Part shown: piece by piece, positions 8,578 through 17,729 of the stretch
Layout of the letters: each line of letters opens with the position of its first letter
Position numbering within the stretch: the first letter of the stretch is position 1
Source: DASWID01 sp049682815
GTDB lineage: Bacteria > Desulfobacterota_D > UBA1144 > Nemesobacterales > CSP1-2
NCBI GenBank assembly: GCA_049682815.1
Contig: JBAUII010000143.1
Location: 51,440-115,439 of the forward strand
DNA length: 64,000 bases
Direction: 5' to 3'
The notes under the pieces: generated by a model
What the model was told of the DNA's origin: nothing
Databases searched by the model: none
Seen by the model: only the letters and a program-made list of their open reading frames with translations
Position numbers and translations under genes: made by a program

Positions 8578-9228
8578 ATGAAATTCTTCCTGGACACCGC
8601 GAACCTAGACGAAATCAGGGACGCCGCGAGTATTGGAATTCTCGATGGTGTAACCACAAACCCGACCCTGGTTTCTAAACAAGGAGAACAGAAGGGATTT
8701 AAACAATTGGTAAAGGAAATCTGCGAGATTGTAAATGGACCGGTAAGCGCTGAGGTAATAAGCACTGACGTAGAGAGAATGCTCGACGAGGCCAGAGACC
8801 TTGCCGAAATTCACCCGCATGTTGTTGTAAAAATGCCTCTTACAGAAGACGGAATCAGGGCAACAAAGATTGTATCTGATGAGGGAATCAAAGTTAATAT
8901 CACACTTGTCTTCTCACCTTCACAGGCATTAATTGCTGCTAAAGCGGGTGCAACCTATGTAAGCCCGTTTGTTGGACGGCTCGACGATATCTCGGAAATT
9001 GGGATGAACGTAGTGAAAGATATCGTCGATATTTACAAGAATTATGCCTTTAGCACCCAGGTATTAGTTGCGAGCATTAGACATCCTGTACATGTAGTTG
9101 AAGCCGGAAAGGCAGGAGCACATGTTTCGACCATGCCCTACAAGGTTTTCAAGCAACTCTTAAAGCATCCATTAACAGATACCGGCCTCGAAAGATTTCT
9201 GTCAGATTGGAAAGATGTGAAAAGATGA
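8578..9228 (+). CDS. fsa: transaldolase / fructose-6-phosphate aldolase family protein
   Basis: This is a short (216 aa) class I transaldolase of the TalC/MipB/FsaA type, interconverting pentose-phosphate and glycolytic sugars. It begins MKFFLDTANLDEIRDA, with TTNPTLVSK in the first barrel strands. The Schiff-base lysine lies in HVVVKMPLT (Lys85, the same position as in FsaA), and the later STQVLVASIRHP block is present. The start at 8578 is set by AGGAGG at 8565-8570; an earlier in-frame start at 8542 would add 12 unsupported residues. Whether it acts as a transaldolase or as an F6P aldolase cannot be decided by eye. Confidence 0.93.
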   Translation: MKFFLDTANLDEIRDAASIGILDGVTTNPTLVSKQGEQKGFKQLVKEICEIVNGPVSAEVISTDVERMLDEARDLAEIHPHVVVKMPLTEDGIRATKIVSDEGIKVNITLVFSPSQALIAAKAGATYVSPFVGRLDDISEIGMNVVKDIVDIYKNYAFSTQVLVASIRHPVHVVEAGKAGAHVSTMPYKVFKQLLKHPLTDTGLERFLSDWKDVKR

Positions 9229-9274
9229 TTTGAGACAACGACAGGTTTATTCTCATTCCTTATGTTTTCTCTAT

Positions 9275-9294
9275 GCGGGGTTGGAAAACCCCGC
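9275..9294. repeat. perfect 8-bp-stem hairpin
   Basis: GCGGGGTT and AACCCCGC pair around the loop GGAA. It lies about 45 bases after the fsa stop codon and could end fsa transcription, but no U tract follows. It may instead belong to the palindromic repeat island. Confidence 0.55.
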
Positions 9295-9387
9295 CTATCG
9301 CTGCTGATGACGGTACTTGTTATGGATAATCTGGACATTCTTGTCCCGATAGATTTCGATTCAATTAGTCTTATGGAGATCCTTCAA

Positions 9388-9476
9388 GTCATCCCCGAAA
9401 TCAGTAATCGGGGATCCATCCCCGCCCGAAACGTGCGGGGAAAGGCTATGGATTCCCGCTAACAATCCGCGGGAAT
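9388..9476. repeat. interspersed palindromic repeat, copy 1
   Basis: Three hairpins stand in a row. ATCCCCGA/TCGGGGAT (9391-9398 with 9408-9415) and ATTCCCGC/GCGGGAAT (9452-9459 with 9469-9476) each have an 8-bp stem and 9-base loop, with CCCCGC/GCGGGG between them. The first is framed as GTC-stem-CCAT and is matched by copy 2 at 53398-53448, including the downstream TGGATTCCCG. Confidence 0.75.
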
Positions 9477-9766
9477 GACGCCGGCGGGGAGAGCCTTGTC
9501 CTGTGCACTTAGCTTGTCCAAGCCCGGCCTGACTCATCGAAGGATAGGAAGAAGCCTAATCCGGGAAAAGGATGAGATTGCTTCAATTTGCTTAGCAAAT
9601 TTCGCAATGATGTGACAGACGGCTCCAGTCTAACCGGCCTTCCAAAAATTGCGTTAAGAAAATCAGGAGCGGAGACGTAAAGAAAAATTTGCGGGTTGCG
9701 GCTGGATTAAATTTTTTAGTCGAAGCGAATGATTTTTAGCAAATTTTTGGACAGCCTTGATTTTTG

Positions 9767-9790
9767 CTTCTTTGTATCAAGACAAAGAAG
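9767..9790. repeat. 9-bp inverted repeat
   Basis: CTTCTTTGT (9767-9775) and ACAAAGAAG (9782-9790) are perfect inverted copies around ATCAAG. The sequence running into the left arm (TTTTTGCTTCTTTGT) recurs, slightly changed, near 63891-63904, where a second inverted pair is present. Confidence 0.6.
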
Positions 9791-9884
9791 TCAGAAAGAA
9801 GGGTGAGATGTAGAAAGAGATTACCTTTAAAGATTCTGGCCTGTAGACATCTCGCTTAGACAGCAATGAAAATCGAGAATGAAC

Positions 9885-10622
9885 CTAATTTTTAACCCCG
9901 ACGATAAGAAATTCTTTATTCCCATCTGCCCCGAGGATCGGTGAAGGCATGACCCCTACGACATCAAAGGATGCTTCCTGTAAACATGAAGTAATCTTCT
10001 CTATTACCGCAGCGTATTTAGATTCATTCCTGACTACGCCCTTCTTTCCCACCTCACCCTTACCAACCTCGAACTGCGGTTTGATCAGGGCGATCAGTAT
10101 TCCTTTCGGTTTAAGCAGATTCTTCACCCGAGGGATTATCAATGTGAGTGAAATGAAGGATACATCAATTGTGGAAATATCAACCAACTCGCCTATGTCT
10201 TCTGGTTTTAAATACCTGGCGTTTACCTTCTCCATGACAACAACCCTTCTATCCTGTCTGAGACCCCAATCGATTTGACCATGTCCAACATCGATGGCGT
10301 ATACCTTTCTTGCTCCAAATTGAAGAAGGCAGTCTGTAAACCCGCCTGTGGAGGCACCAATATCTAGAGCAACTTTGTCGTTAACGTTTATTTTGAATCT
10401 CTTCAATGCCGCTTCCAGCTTTATTCCCCCTCGTCCGACATATCTTCGGGAATCTTCTTTGATAATGATCTCAGAATCTTTCGCAACAAGTGTTCCGGCT
10501 TTATCCACCCTCGTTCCTTTCACGAATACAACGCCTGACATCAGCAGGGATTGCGCCCGAGCTCTACTGGGAACCAATCCCCTTCTTACCAGTAATAGAT
10601 CAATTCTTTCTCTACCCTTAAT
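9885..10622 (-). CDS. tlyA: TlyA family rRNA methyltransferase / hemolysin-like protein
   Basis: TlyA proteins join an N-terminal S4 RNA-binding domain to a FtsJ-like methyltransferase; characterised members 2'-O-methylate rRNA. The S4 domain spans about residues 5-65, and the methyltransferase has ALDIGASTGGFTDCLLQ and IALIKPQFEVG. The first standard start codon in frame (TTG, 10577) would cut off the start of the S4 domain. The conserved sequence RIDLLLVRRGLVPSRARA continues upstream to an ATT at 10620-10622 that overlaps the ispA stop codon. That ATT has GGGAGGG eight bases upstream, so it is proposed as the true start, giving 245 residues and translational coupling to ispA. Confidence 0.88.
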   Translation of the reverse strand: MKGRERIDLLLVRRGLVPSRARAQSLLMSGVVFVKGTRVDKAGTLVAKDSEIIIKEDSRRYVGRGGIKLEAALKRFKINVNDKVALDIGASTGGFTDCLLQFGARKVYAIDVGHGQIDWGLRQDRRVVVMEKVNARYLKPEDIGELVDISTIDVSFISLTLIIPRVKNLLKPKGILIALIKPQFEVGKGEVGKKGVVRNESKYAAVIEKITSCLQEASFDVVGVMPSPILGADGNKEFLIVGVKN

Positions 10623-11514
10623 ATGTTCTCCCTCCCAAATAGTGGGCTAATTCACGGAGCGGCACTGCCTCACTGCCAAAATTTTCTAAGGCATTGATAG
10701 CCTCATTCGTTAGGTCAGTAGCCATCCGTCTTGCGTTTTTAACTCCGATTAAACTTGGATATGTTGCCTTCTTTCTTCTTGCGTCCCCTCCTGTGTTCTT
10801 ACCAATTTCACCCCCGCCTTCGATGTCAAGCACATCATCCATGATCTGAAAGGCCAGCCCCAGTGCTTTCGAATAAGAATTGAGTTGATAAAGTTCTTTG
10901 CTATTGGCTCCGCCGATCTTCGCACCCGTCGTTACAGACACCTCAATTAAAGCCCCCGTTTTCAGTGAATGAACCCTCTTGCTCATCTCGATGGTAACCT
11001 CTTTACTACCCTCAAGTGAAAGATCAATAGCCTGCCCTCCAACCATTCCATGAGATCCCGAGGCCTTAGCGATATCCTTGATAACATTTATGAGTAGGGC
11101 AGGCTTCAGGCCCGAAGAAATACCTTCGTCAACGATGAAATAAAAGGCATCCGTGAGGAGGGCATCGCCTGCTAGGATAGCCAAGGCTTCTCCATAAACG
11201 CTATGATTAGTTGGTTTCCCCCGTCTTAACAGATCATCATCCATGGATGGCAAGTCATCATGAATCAATGAATATGTATGAATCATCTCGATTGCACAAG
11301 CAACAGGGAGTGCTTTTTCTATCTCACCCCCAAAGACCTCGCAGGATGCAATACAGAGTACAGGTCTCAGCCTCTTCCCGCCTGCCATTACACTGTAAAG
11401 CATCGATTCATGAAGTTTGCCCAAATCATTTTTGGATTTCAGCAGATACTCCGATAATTTCTTGTCGATTAAATCCTTCCTACTGGAGAGGTAGTCACTG
11501 ACATTGAAATCCAT
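10618..11514 (-). CDS. ispA: short-chain polyprenyl diphosphate synthase (farnesyl/geranylgeranyl type)
   Basis: This enzyme condenses isopentenyl diphosphate with allylic diphosphates to make C15-C20 isoprenoid precursors. The first aspartate-rich motif is DDLPSMDDD (residues 86-94) with the bacterial two-residue insert, and the second is DDVLD. GGKRLRPVL (residues 45-53) is the isopentenyl diphosphate site. At 298 residues it has the normal IspA size. The stop codon overlaps the start of tlyA, the same pairing seen in many bacterial isoprenoid operons. FPP versus GGPP specificity cannot be fixed from sequence alone. Confidence 0.93.
   Translation of the reverse strand: MDFNVSDYLSSRKDLIDKKLSEYLLKSKNDLGKLHESMLYSVMAGGKRLRPVLCIASCEVFGGEIEKALPVACAIEMIHTYSLIHDDLPSMDDDLLRRGKPTNHSVYGEALAILAGDALLTDAFYFIVDEGISSGLKPALLINVIKDIAKASGSHGMVGGQAIDLSLEGSKEVTIEMSKRVHSLKTGALIEVSVTTGAKIGGANSKELYQLNSYSKALGLAFQIMDDVLDIEGGGEIGKNTGGDARRKKATYPSLIGVKNARRMATDLTNEAINALENFGSEAVPLRELAHYLGGRTY
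10630..10636 (-). promoter_or_regulatory. Shine-Dalgarno site deciding the tlyA ATT start
   Basis: On the minus strand GGGAGGG lies inside the last codons of ispA, eight bases before the ATT at 10620-10622. No ATG, GTG or TTG stands at this distance in the tlyA frame. Confidence 0.65.
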
Positions 11515-11807
11515 AGGCCGTCCTAATTTATTTACTATAGTCCTTCTTTTAGTCCCTTAACAAATATAGATTAGTCTACATATTAACTTTGACCCTGTTT
11601 GAACAATCTCCAACTCCCGCAAAAACTTTTGCCAAGGAGAATCAAACCGGATAGGTTAATTACTCGATTCTTAACTCGCAATTTTAATGACACAACACTA
11701 ATCCAAGGTGATTTTCTAAAAAATAAATTCTATCTAGCCAATCGAAAGCACTCAAGGAATCATCAGATTATCCATCGAAGGTGCTAATTGAGAGACATCA
11801 CGCCCAT

Positions 11808-13634
11808 CTATAACTTCAATTGAGAACAGTCTTTAAGAAAAGCGTTATCTAGCTTTATCGAACCATTACTTAGGTCCATAATGACAATCTTATCACCCTC
11901 TCCGATGGCGAGACTATTTTTGCAAATCATCGGCATTTTAGATTTTGAGCTGACGACCAAAATAGGAATGAACTCATCTGGCAGGGATAAATCTCCAACC
12001 GTTTTTACATACGTTGAATCTACGGATATACACTGCAAGATCCTATATTCCCCCTGTGCTATCTTCGGATTAATATCATACATGCTCAGCGCTTTACCGA
12101 AGGCGATATCTAGACCTAACTTTTCTGCAGTCGTTTTATCAAGGTCTCCTCTTATCTTATTCAAAACCGGAATTGAATTCTTTATGCCGAAATCTATTTT
12201 GGCAAGCCTACTGACAAATATGTTTACCTTGTTGCTGGTGGTAACCGCAAGAGTTGTGTCTGCGTCGCCCAACCCTATTCTCTCCAATACATCCAAGTCA
12301 AGGCTATTGCCTTCAATAGCTTCAAATCCTTCTTGAGTTGCCAATCTTACAAGGTATTCATTAGAATCAACAAATCCGACTTCTTTCCCGTTCATTTTTA
12401 GAAGCTTTCCGACAACCCGACCGAAGGCATTAGCCCCTACTATCACTCCTTTTTGACTTCGAACAAGGACACCCAAGAGTTTTGCAACTGTATTAGCAGT
12501 TGTTCCCTGTAGAATTACAGAAATACCGATTGTCAAGAAAACCAGTCCCTGGACCAAATCTCCACCCGGAATTCCCCTTTTTGTTAGCTGTAAGGCAAAA
12601 ATAGACGCCACAGATGCTGCGATTATTCCCCTCGGACTTATCCACGATAGAAACACTTTTTCGTTGAAACGGAGATCCGATCCGAGGGTTGTTAAGAATA
12701 TCTGTAATGGTCGCACAATCATTAGTATTGCCAGAACTACGATCACCCCACCCCAACCTAAGGACACAACGTGTCGAATTTCTAAGTTCGCGGCCAATAA
12801 AACAAATAATACTGATATAACGAGTATTGAAAGCTTTCCTTTGAATTTTTTAAGAGGCTCTTCTTCCGGAATATCCATATTACCCAAAATCGCTCCGGAA
12901 GCTACGGACGCCATCAAACCTGACTCGGGTATTACGGCTTCAGACAATGCATAAATTCCCAGTGCAGAGGCCAACACAAATAAATCTACAAAATCCTCCA
13001 TAACAAGAGAGAATTTCATCACGATCTTCCCTATTACATAACCCCCAATAACACCGATGACGATCCCTATTCCTAACCTCCAAAACACAAGAAATACATT
13101 AAATAAGAATGAGTGGGATTCCTCCAATATCAGTTCAAACACAAAAATCGCTATTATAGCACCTATAGGATCGATGATTACACCCTCAGTCTCCAGGATG
13201 CTCTTCAACCTTGACTCCACCTTTATTCTTCGCAAAAGGGGATGAATGACCGTCGGACCAGTTACAATGACTAAAGAGCCAAAAAGAAACGCCAGAGACC
13301 ACGGTAATTCCGTTATTAGTATCGCGAATATAGCCCCAAACACCATTGTGATCAATGCGCCGTACGTAATTAAAGGTAATATTATGTTCTGGTGTTTTTT
13401 TATCTCTGATTTATCTAGGTTCAGACCAGCCTCAAAAAGTATTATGGCAACGCACAGTCTTATAATTGTTTCAAAACCATTTCCAAATACATCTGGATCG
13501 AGAAAACCTAATACCTCTGGGCCCAAAAAGATTCCCACTATAAAAAGCATAACTATGCTGGGTAATCCTACGATTACAGAAAGGATTTGCGATACAACCC
13601 CCGCAATAATCGCAATAACGATCATTAAGAGCAC
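11808..13634 (-). CDS. CPA1-type sodium or potassium/proton antiporter with TrkA-like C-terminal domains
   Basis: About 390 N-terminal residues form a dozen or so hydrophobic segments of the Na+/H+ exchanger fold, including EGVIIDPIGAIIAIFVFEL with the conserved acidic residue of the transport site. The remaining 215 residues contain a TrkA-N/RCK-like Rossmann domain (GVIVGANAFGRVVGKLLK, then EAIEGNSLDLDVLERIGL) and a TrkA-C-like end. The glycine motif reads GANAFG instead of GxGxxG, so NAD binding may be weakened. Such proteins extrude Na+ or K+ at the inner membrane under nucleotide control. The start is GTG with GAGG six bases upstream. The ion cannot be told by eye. Confidence 0.88.
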   Translation of the reverse strand: MLLMIVIAIIAGVVSQILSVIVGLPSIVMLFIVGIFLGPEVLGFLDPDVFGNGFETIIRLCVAIILFEAGLNLDKSEIKKHQNIILPLITYGALITMVFGAIFAILITELPWSLAFLFGSLVIVTGPTVIHPLLRRIKVESRLKSILETEGVIIDPIGAIIAIFVFELILEESHSFLFNVFLVFWRLGIGIVIGVIGGYVIGKIVMKFSLVMEDFVDLFVLASALGIYALSEAVIPESGLMASVASGAILGNMDIPEEEPLKKFKGKLSILVISVLFVLLAANLEIRHVVSLGWGGVIVVLAILMIVRPLQIFLTTLGSDLRFNEKVFLSWISPRGIIAASVASIFALQLTKRGIPGGDLVQGLVFLTIGISVILQGTTANTVAKLLGVLVRSQKGVIVGANAFGRVVGKLLKMNGKEVGFVDSNEYLVRLATQEGFEAIEGNSLDLDVLERIGLGDADTTLAVTTSNKVNIFVSRLAKIDFGIKNSIPVLNKIRGDLDKTTAEKLGLDIAFGKALSMYDINPKIAQGEYRILQCISVDSTYVKTVGDLSLPDEFIPILVVSSKSKMPMICKNSLAIGEGDKIVIMDLSNGSIKLDNAFLKDCSQLKL

Positions 13635-13837
13635 CTGTCACCTCTTTACCATAGAGAATCAGGGAAAGCTATAACGTTAACTAATTACCCAAATAAATTG
13701 AATAGTTAGGTAAGATCACCGTAAAACTCGTTAATTATATCAAGAGGGAAACGGAATTGACAGGCTTGACGTCCGACATAATCTGCAGGGTTTATAATCG
13801 ATTGCCTAAAATATTTAACGAATTCAGCGGAAACATT

Positions 13838-13914
<77 letters not shown>

Positions 13915-13930
13915 TCTAGTGTAAAAAAAG

Positions 13931-13959
13931 ATTATAAGTAAATTCATCAGTACTGTCAA
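13931..13959 (-). promoter_or_regulatory. consensus promoter of the initiator tRNA gene
   Basis: On the minus strand TTGACA (13954-13959), a 17-base spacer and TATAAT (13931-13936) match both consensus boxes perfectly. The -10 box ends 16 bases before the mature tRNA 5' end, leaving a short leader. Confidence 0.85.
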
Positions 13960-14307
13960 ATCAAACCTCTTCACGATACTTACTTAGTTATCAATAACTT
14001 AGATTGAAAAAAGTGGAAAAACGAGTTTTATGCTATAAAATATAGGGTCAACCCTAATAACTTATATGTAAGTTAGCCAGCGAAGCTGTATTGTTATCAT
14101 AAAGCATAAAGCTACGAGGCGTGGACTTATCGACTCTTTCTCTACATATGACACATCAATAAACACAAATAATTGTAGGAGAATGTCACTGTGATCACCT
14201 TGTGCGACCAAGTAAGACGCGGGAAAGCAATCTCTTACTTTAACTAATACAATAATTCCAAATATCTTGTATAAAAACCGCATATAAATTTTAAATACCT
14301 AAAATTT
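13960..14307. other. spacer between the tRNA gene and the glycan locus
   Basis: About 350 AT-rich bases leading into the first glycosyltransferase. The only structure noticed is a small palindrome, TAGGGT-CA-ACCCTA at 14043-14056. A 73-codon minus-strand frame here (14062-14283) has no family resemblance and is not accepted. Confidence 0.5.
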
Positions 14308-15228
14308 ATGGAAAAGGAAGAACTACTATTCTCGATTATAATTCCGACTTATAATCGCCCAAAAGAAATAGCTACTTGTCTAGATTCATTAACAGGCCTC
14401 AATTATTCTCGTGAAAAGTTCGAAGCGATAATTGTCGATGACGGAAGTACTCTGCCAATAGACGAGGTCATTGATAGATTTTCGGAACGATTAAATATCT
14501 CATTAATACGTAAGACCAATAATGGACCTGCTTCGGCGCGAAATAAAGGTGCCTCGATGGCTAGTGGGAAATTCTTAGCCTTTACCGATGACGATTGTAA
14601 GCCAGACCCCAATTGGCTAGCAGGATTAGAAGACTGTCTCTCAAAAAACTCTGATTGTATTGTCGGAGGAAAAACTCTAAATCTGTTAAACGATAATCTT
14701 TATTCCTCTGCAAGCCAAATGATCTGCGAGTTATCTTACAATCACTATAATTTAAATCATGAAGAGGCGAGCTTTTTCTGCACAAATAACATGGCAGTTC
14801 CAAAGGCGAGATTCCTCAAAATAGGGGGCTTTGACGAAAGCTTTAAAACAGCTGAAGATCGTGATTTTTGCAATAGATGGAAAAATTACGGATTTAACAT
14901 GATCTACTGTCCAAAAGCCATCATCTATCATGCCCATGAATTAACTCTTACAGGATTTATTAAACAACACTTTAATTATGGCAGAGGATCATATGGATAT
15001 TATAACAAGAAAAGCCTACACGGACCTGGATATTTTAGAAATTTAATTAAATTTAATCTTAATCCAAAAAATTTATTCATTTATCCCTTCTCAAAGTACA
15101 AAGGATTTAAAGGTATTTCAGTAGTAAGCTTAATTTTAACTTGGCAATTGATAAATGCGTTGGGTTTTACGTGTGAATTCTTAAGCCGGAAAATAAATCA
15201 CAATAGAAATTTCACCGAAACTAGGTAG
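14308..15228 (+). CDS. family 2 glycosyltransferase
   Basis: A cytoplasmic GT-A inverting glycosyltransferase that opens the glycan locus. Residues 8-100 carry FSIIIPTYNRPKEIATCLDSL, the nucleotide-binding VDDGST, and AFTDDDCKPDPNW with the metal-binding acidic cluster. A later conserved segment (GGFDESFKTAEDRDFCNRW) supplies the putative catalytic base (ED). The C-terminal 60 residues contain one hydrophobic stretch that may touch the membrane. The ATG at 14308 gives 306 residues. Donor and acceptor cannot be predicted. Confidence 0.9.
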   Translation: MEKEELLFSIIIPTYNRPKEIATCLDSLTGLNYSREKFEAIIVDDGSTLPIDEVIDRFSERLNISLIRKTNNGPASARNKGASMASGKFLAFTDDDCKPDPNWLAGLEDCLSKNSDCIVGGKTLNLLNDNLYSSASQMICELSYNHYNLNHEEASFFCTNNMAVPKARFLKIGGFDESFKTAEDRDFCNRWKNYGFNMIYCPKAIIYHAHELTLTGFIKQHFNYGRGSYGYYNKKSLHGPGYFRNLIKFNLNPKNLFIYPFSKYKGFKGISVVSLILTWQLINALGFTCEFLSRKINHNRNFTETR

Positions 15229-15409
15229 TCAATATGACATAGGCCCCGATAATTAAATGAAAATTAAATACTTGGAACGAAGTTATTAATGGACGTAACT
15301 GATTTATATCTCATAGTTGTAAGCATAGGCAATTGAAGATATTATTTGCTAGATTTAACTAATCAAAACTCATCTTATTCTAATTGGCTGTTTAGCTATA
15401 TTAATTAGA

Positions 15410-16453
15410 ATGAAAATAAATGTAGGGATAATTGGTCTTGGATATTGGGGCCCTAATTTACTCCGTAATTTCTACACGGTAGATGACAGTAAGGTCTTAA
15501 TTTGCTGCGACATTAATCCAAACCGATGTGCGAAGTTCGCAATGTTTTATCCTGGGATAGAGTTTAGTCAAAATGCAGAGGATATTTTTAACAACCCCAG
15601 GGTGGAAGCGGTAGTAATTGCTACGCCAGTAAATTCTCACTACTCCCTTGTAAAACGAGCTCTACAGGAAGGCAAACATGTACTGGTTTCAAAACCCCTG
15701 ACAAATAATTTAACTCAAGCCGAGGAATTAGTTAAACTATCCGAGGATAGAGAACTTGTTATGCAAGTTGATCACACCTTCATATTTCATCCCGCTGTTG
15801 AAAAGCTTAAGAACATAATAGTACAAGGTGAACTGGGAGAATTATACTATGTTGACTCGGTGAGGATTAACTTAGGACTATTCCAACATGATGTTTCGGT
15901 AGTATGGGATTTAGCTCCGCATGATATTTCGATAATGGAGTATCTTATTGATCGACCTGTGAGATGGGTACAAGCGGTTGGAGCAAGACATGCTGGTCAG
16001 AAAGTTGAAAGCATGGCATATATCACTGTTCAATATGACGGGAACATCTTAGGACATTGCCATGTCAACTGGCTGGCTCCAATGAAAGTTAGACTGACTA
16101 CTGTGGGTGGTTCTAGACGGATGGCTATATATGACGACAATCTTGTTACTGAAAAGATTAAGATCTATGACAGCGGCGTCAATGTTAATACAATCGAGAA
16201 CCTATATCATGCTTTAGTCCAATACCGGAGAGGGGACATTTATGCGCCCGCGATTGAAAATGTCGAGGCACTGGAACGTGAAGTTCGGCATTTCCTTTTA
16301 TGCATTCAGAACCGTAAGAAACCTATAACTGGTGGGAGAGCAGCACTACGAATTATAAGCATTTTAACTGCTGCCCACGAAAGCATTATAAATAACGGCA
16401 AACGAATATTTTTGTCCGCAAGTGATGATCAAAATGAGAGATTATCGAACTAA
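15410..16453 (+). CDS. Gfo/Idh/MocA family NDP-sugar oxidoreductase
   Basis: An NAD(P)-dependent sugar oxidoreductase of 347 residues. The N-terminal Rossmann fold begins VGIIGLGYWGPNLLRNF, and the second half is the alpha/beta domain of the family, with WDLAPHDISIMEYL holding the catalytic Asp/His pair. The usual EKP motif reads SKP here. Relatives such as WlbA/WbpB oxidise C3 of UDP-N-acetylglucosaminuronic acid before transamination. A DegT aminotransferase and an N-formyltransferase follow within 3.4 kb, which supports a role in making a 3-amino sugar; that pathway is an inference. Confidence 0.88.
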   Translation: MKINVGIIGLGYWGPNLLRNFYTVDDSKVLICCDINPNRCAKFAMFYPGIEFSQNAEDIFNNPRVEAVVIATPVNSHYSLVKRALQEGKHVLVSKPLTNNLTQAEELVKLSEDRELVMQVDHTFIFHPAVEKLKNIIVQGELGELYYVDSVRINLGLFQHDVSVVWDLAPHDISIMEYLIDRPVRWVQAVGARHAGQKVESMAYITVQYDGNILGHCHVNWLAPMKVRLTTVGGSRRMAIYDDNLVTEKIKIYDSGVNVNTIENLYHALVQYRRGDIYAPAIENVEALEREVRHFLLCIQNRKKPITGGRAALRIISILTAAHESIINNGKRIFLSASDDQNERLSN

Positions 16454-16885
16454 TCACTGTGAATTATAGCCCATTGTATCCATCGAACCATTGTCGTGCT
16501 TCCATCATATTTTTTGATCATGAATCCAAATTTTGATGACAGTTAAGATCAGTCTGAACCGGGTCGAAAAAAGCTTCTAACTAGTTTTGTTCATAATCAC
16601 AACGATTATAAAAAAAGTTAATAAAATGGGAATCCTTGGTAATTGATCAAATATCTATAAGTCAGAACTGTTTTCAAAATTAAGCCTAATTCTTATCATT
16701 AGATTGTAGGATGAGGTTGCTATTCTATCAGTGTCTATGAGGTGCCATGCGAGCTTGTCGTTTAAAACACGGACGATAAATAAAATACGATCTGGTATTT
16801 AAAACCCTCGGACTCAGATCTTTTCAAATCACTTAAAACCAACCCATCTGAATAAACGCAATTTTAAACCTTCCGCGACAAATCT
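16454..16885. other. long spacer inside the glycan locus
   Basis: About 430 AT-rich bases with frequent stops in all frames. No gene remnant, RNA gene or convincing promoter was recognised. Confidence 0.45.
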
Positions 16886-17617
16886 GTGAGCCGAAAATTA
16901 AATTACTCGCTTCAAAATGAATACGAATCGGGAATTTCGATATGCATACCAGCCTACAATGAAGAACAAACTATTGAGCAGGTCGTCTACGACGCATCAG
17001 AAACACTTAATGAAACAAATCGGCCGGGTGAGATATTAGTTATCGATGACTGCTCTAATGATCGCACCTGGGAAATACTTCAAAGAACAAAAAAGACCGT
17101 ACCAATATTACACATAAGACGCCACACCACAAATCAAGGAATTGCCAGAACCTTTAACGAACTTTACCTTTGGGCTAATCGAGAACTCGTATTCCTATAC
17201 CCGGCGGATGGACAGTGGAAGATGAAGATTTTGATCGATATGCTCGAATTGATCGATATTTACGACCTTATTGTAGCTCGTCGAATTAAAAAGCATTATA
17301 ATCTTAGCCGACAGATAGTCTCATGGATGTTCAATATTCTTCCTAGATTATTATTCTGTACCCAAACGTATGATGCTGGTAGTCTAAAACTCGTACGCCG
17401 AGAAATTTACAATATTCCAGTAAAAAGTACAGGAGTTTTTGTGGAAGCAGAGCGGATTGTGCGTGCAAAACGCCTTGGTTATCGTATAGGATCAATAAAC
17501 GTAGATCATATTCCACGAATATCAGGAAAGGCTTCCGGGGCAAAATTGACGCTTATAACACAATCGATAGCCGATGTTATAACTTGTTGGATTGATATCT
17601 TTTTATTGAGTAAATGA
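16886..17617 (+). CDS. DPM1-like family 2 glycosyltransferase
   Basis: 243 residues with the polyprenyl-phosphate sugar synthase pattern: ISICIPAYNEEQTIEQVV, VIDDCSNDRTWEIL, QGIARTFNEL and YPADGQWKM in place of the common DxD. It lacks the C-terminal membrane helices of the GtrB branch. It could charge a lipid carrier for the GT-C enzymes of the locus or add a sugar directly. The start is GTG at 16886, with no strong ribosome binding site. It follows a long spacer. Confidence 0.8.
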   Translation: MSRKLNYSLQNEYESGISICIPAYNEEQTIEQVVYDASETLNETNRPGEILVIDDCSNDRTWEILQRTKKTVPILHIRRHTTNQGIARTFNELYLWANRELVFLYPADGQWKMKILIDMLELIDIYDLIVARRIKKHYNLSRQIVSWMFNILPRLLFCTQTYDAGSLKLVRREIYNIPVKSTGVFVEAERIVRAKRLGYRIGSINVDHIPRISGKASGAKLTLITQSIADVITCWIDIFLLSK

Positions 17618-17729
17618 TTCAGGCACAAATGATAATACATAATACCTAATTTGTATTCACTATAAACCCTTTGTTACATTCAAAACGTAAATTCTTTTCT
17701 TGAAAATAGCACTCTAAAAGGACCGGTAG

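Larger units (their letters stand above)
9229..9884. other. repeat island between fsa and tlyA
   Basis: About 650 bases with no convincing gene. It is higher in G+C than its surroundings in its first half and is built from palindromes: an 8-bp-stem hairpin at 9275-9294, three successive hairpins at 9391-9476, the sequence GATGAGATTGCTT at 9571-9583 and a perfect 9-bp inverted repeat at 9767-9790. A short open frame at 9262-9462 runs through the hairpins and is not considered a gene. Confidence 0.7.

Noticed and set aside
9262..9462. 66-codon plus-strand open frame
   Set aside because: It runs straight through the palindromic repeat hairpins and encodes no recognisable protein.
9388..9476. 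CRISPR-like spacing of hairpins
   Set aside because: The hairpins differ from each other, there are no regular direct repeats or spacers, and no cas genes are nearby.
11599..11787. 62-codon plus-strand frame between ispA and the antiporter gene
   Set aside because: It has no start signal and no motif; the roughly 290-base gap most likely holds only control sequences.
14062..14283. 73-codon minus-strand open frame before the glycan locus
   Set aside because: No ribosome binding site, no recognisable motif and opposite to the transcription of the locus.
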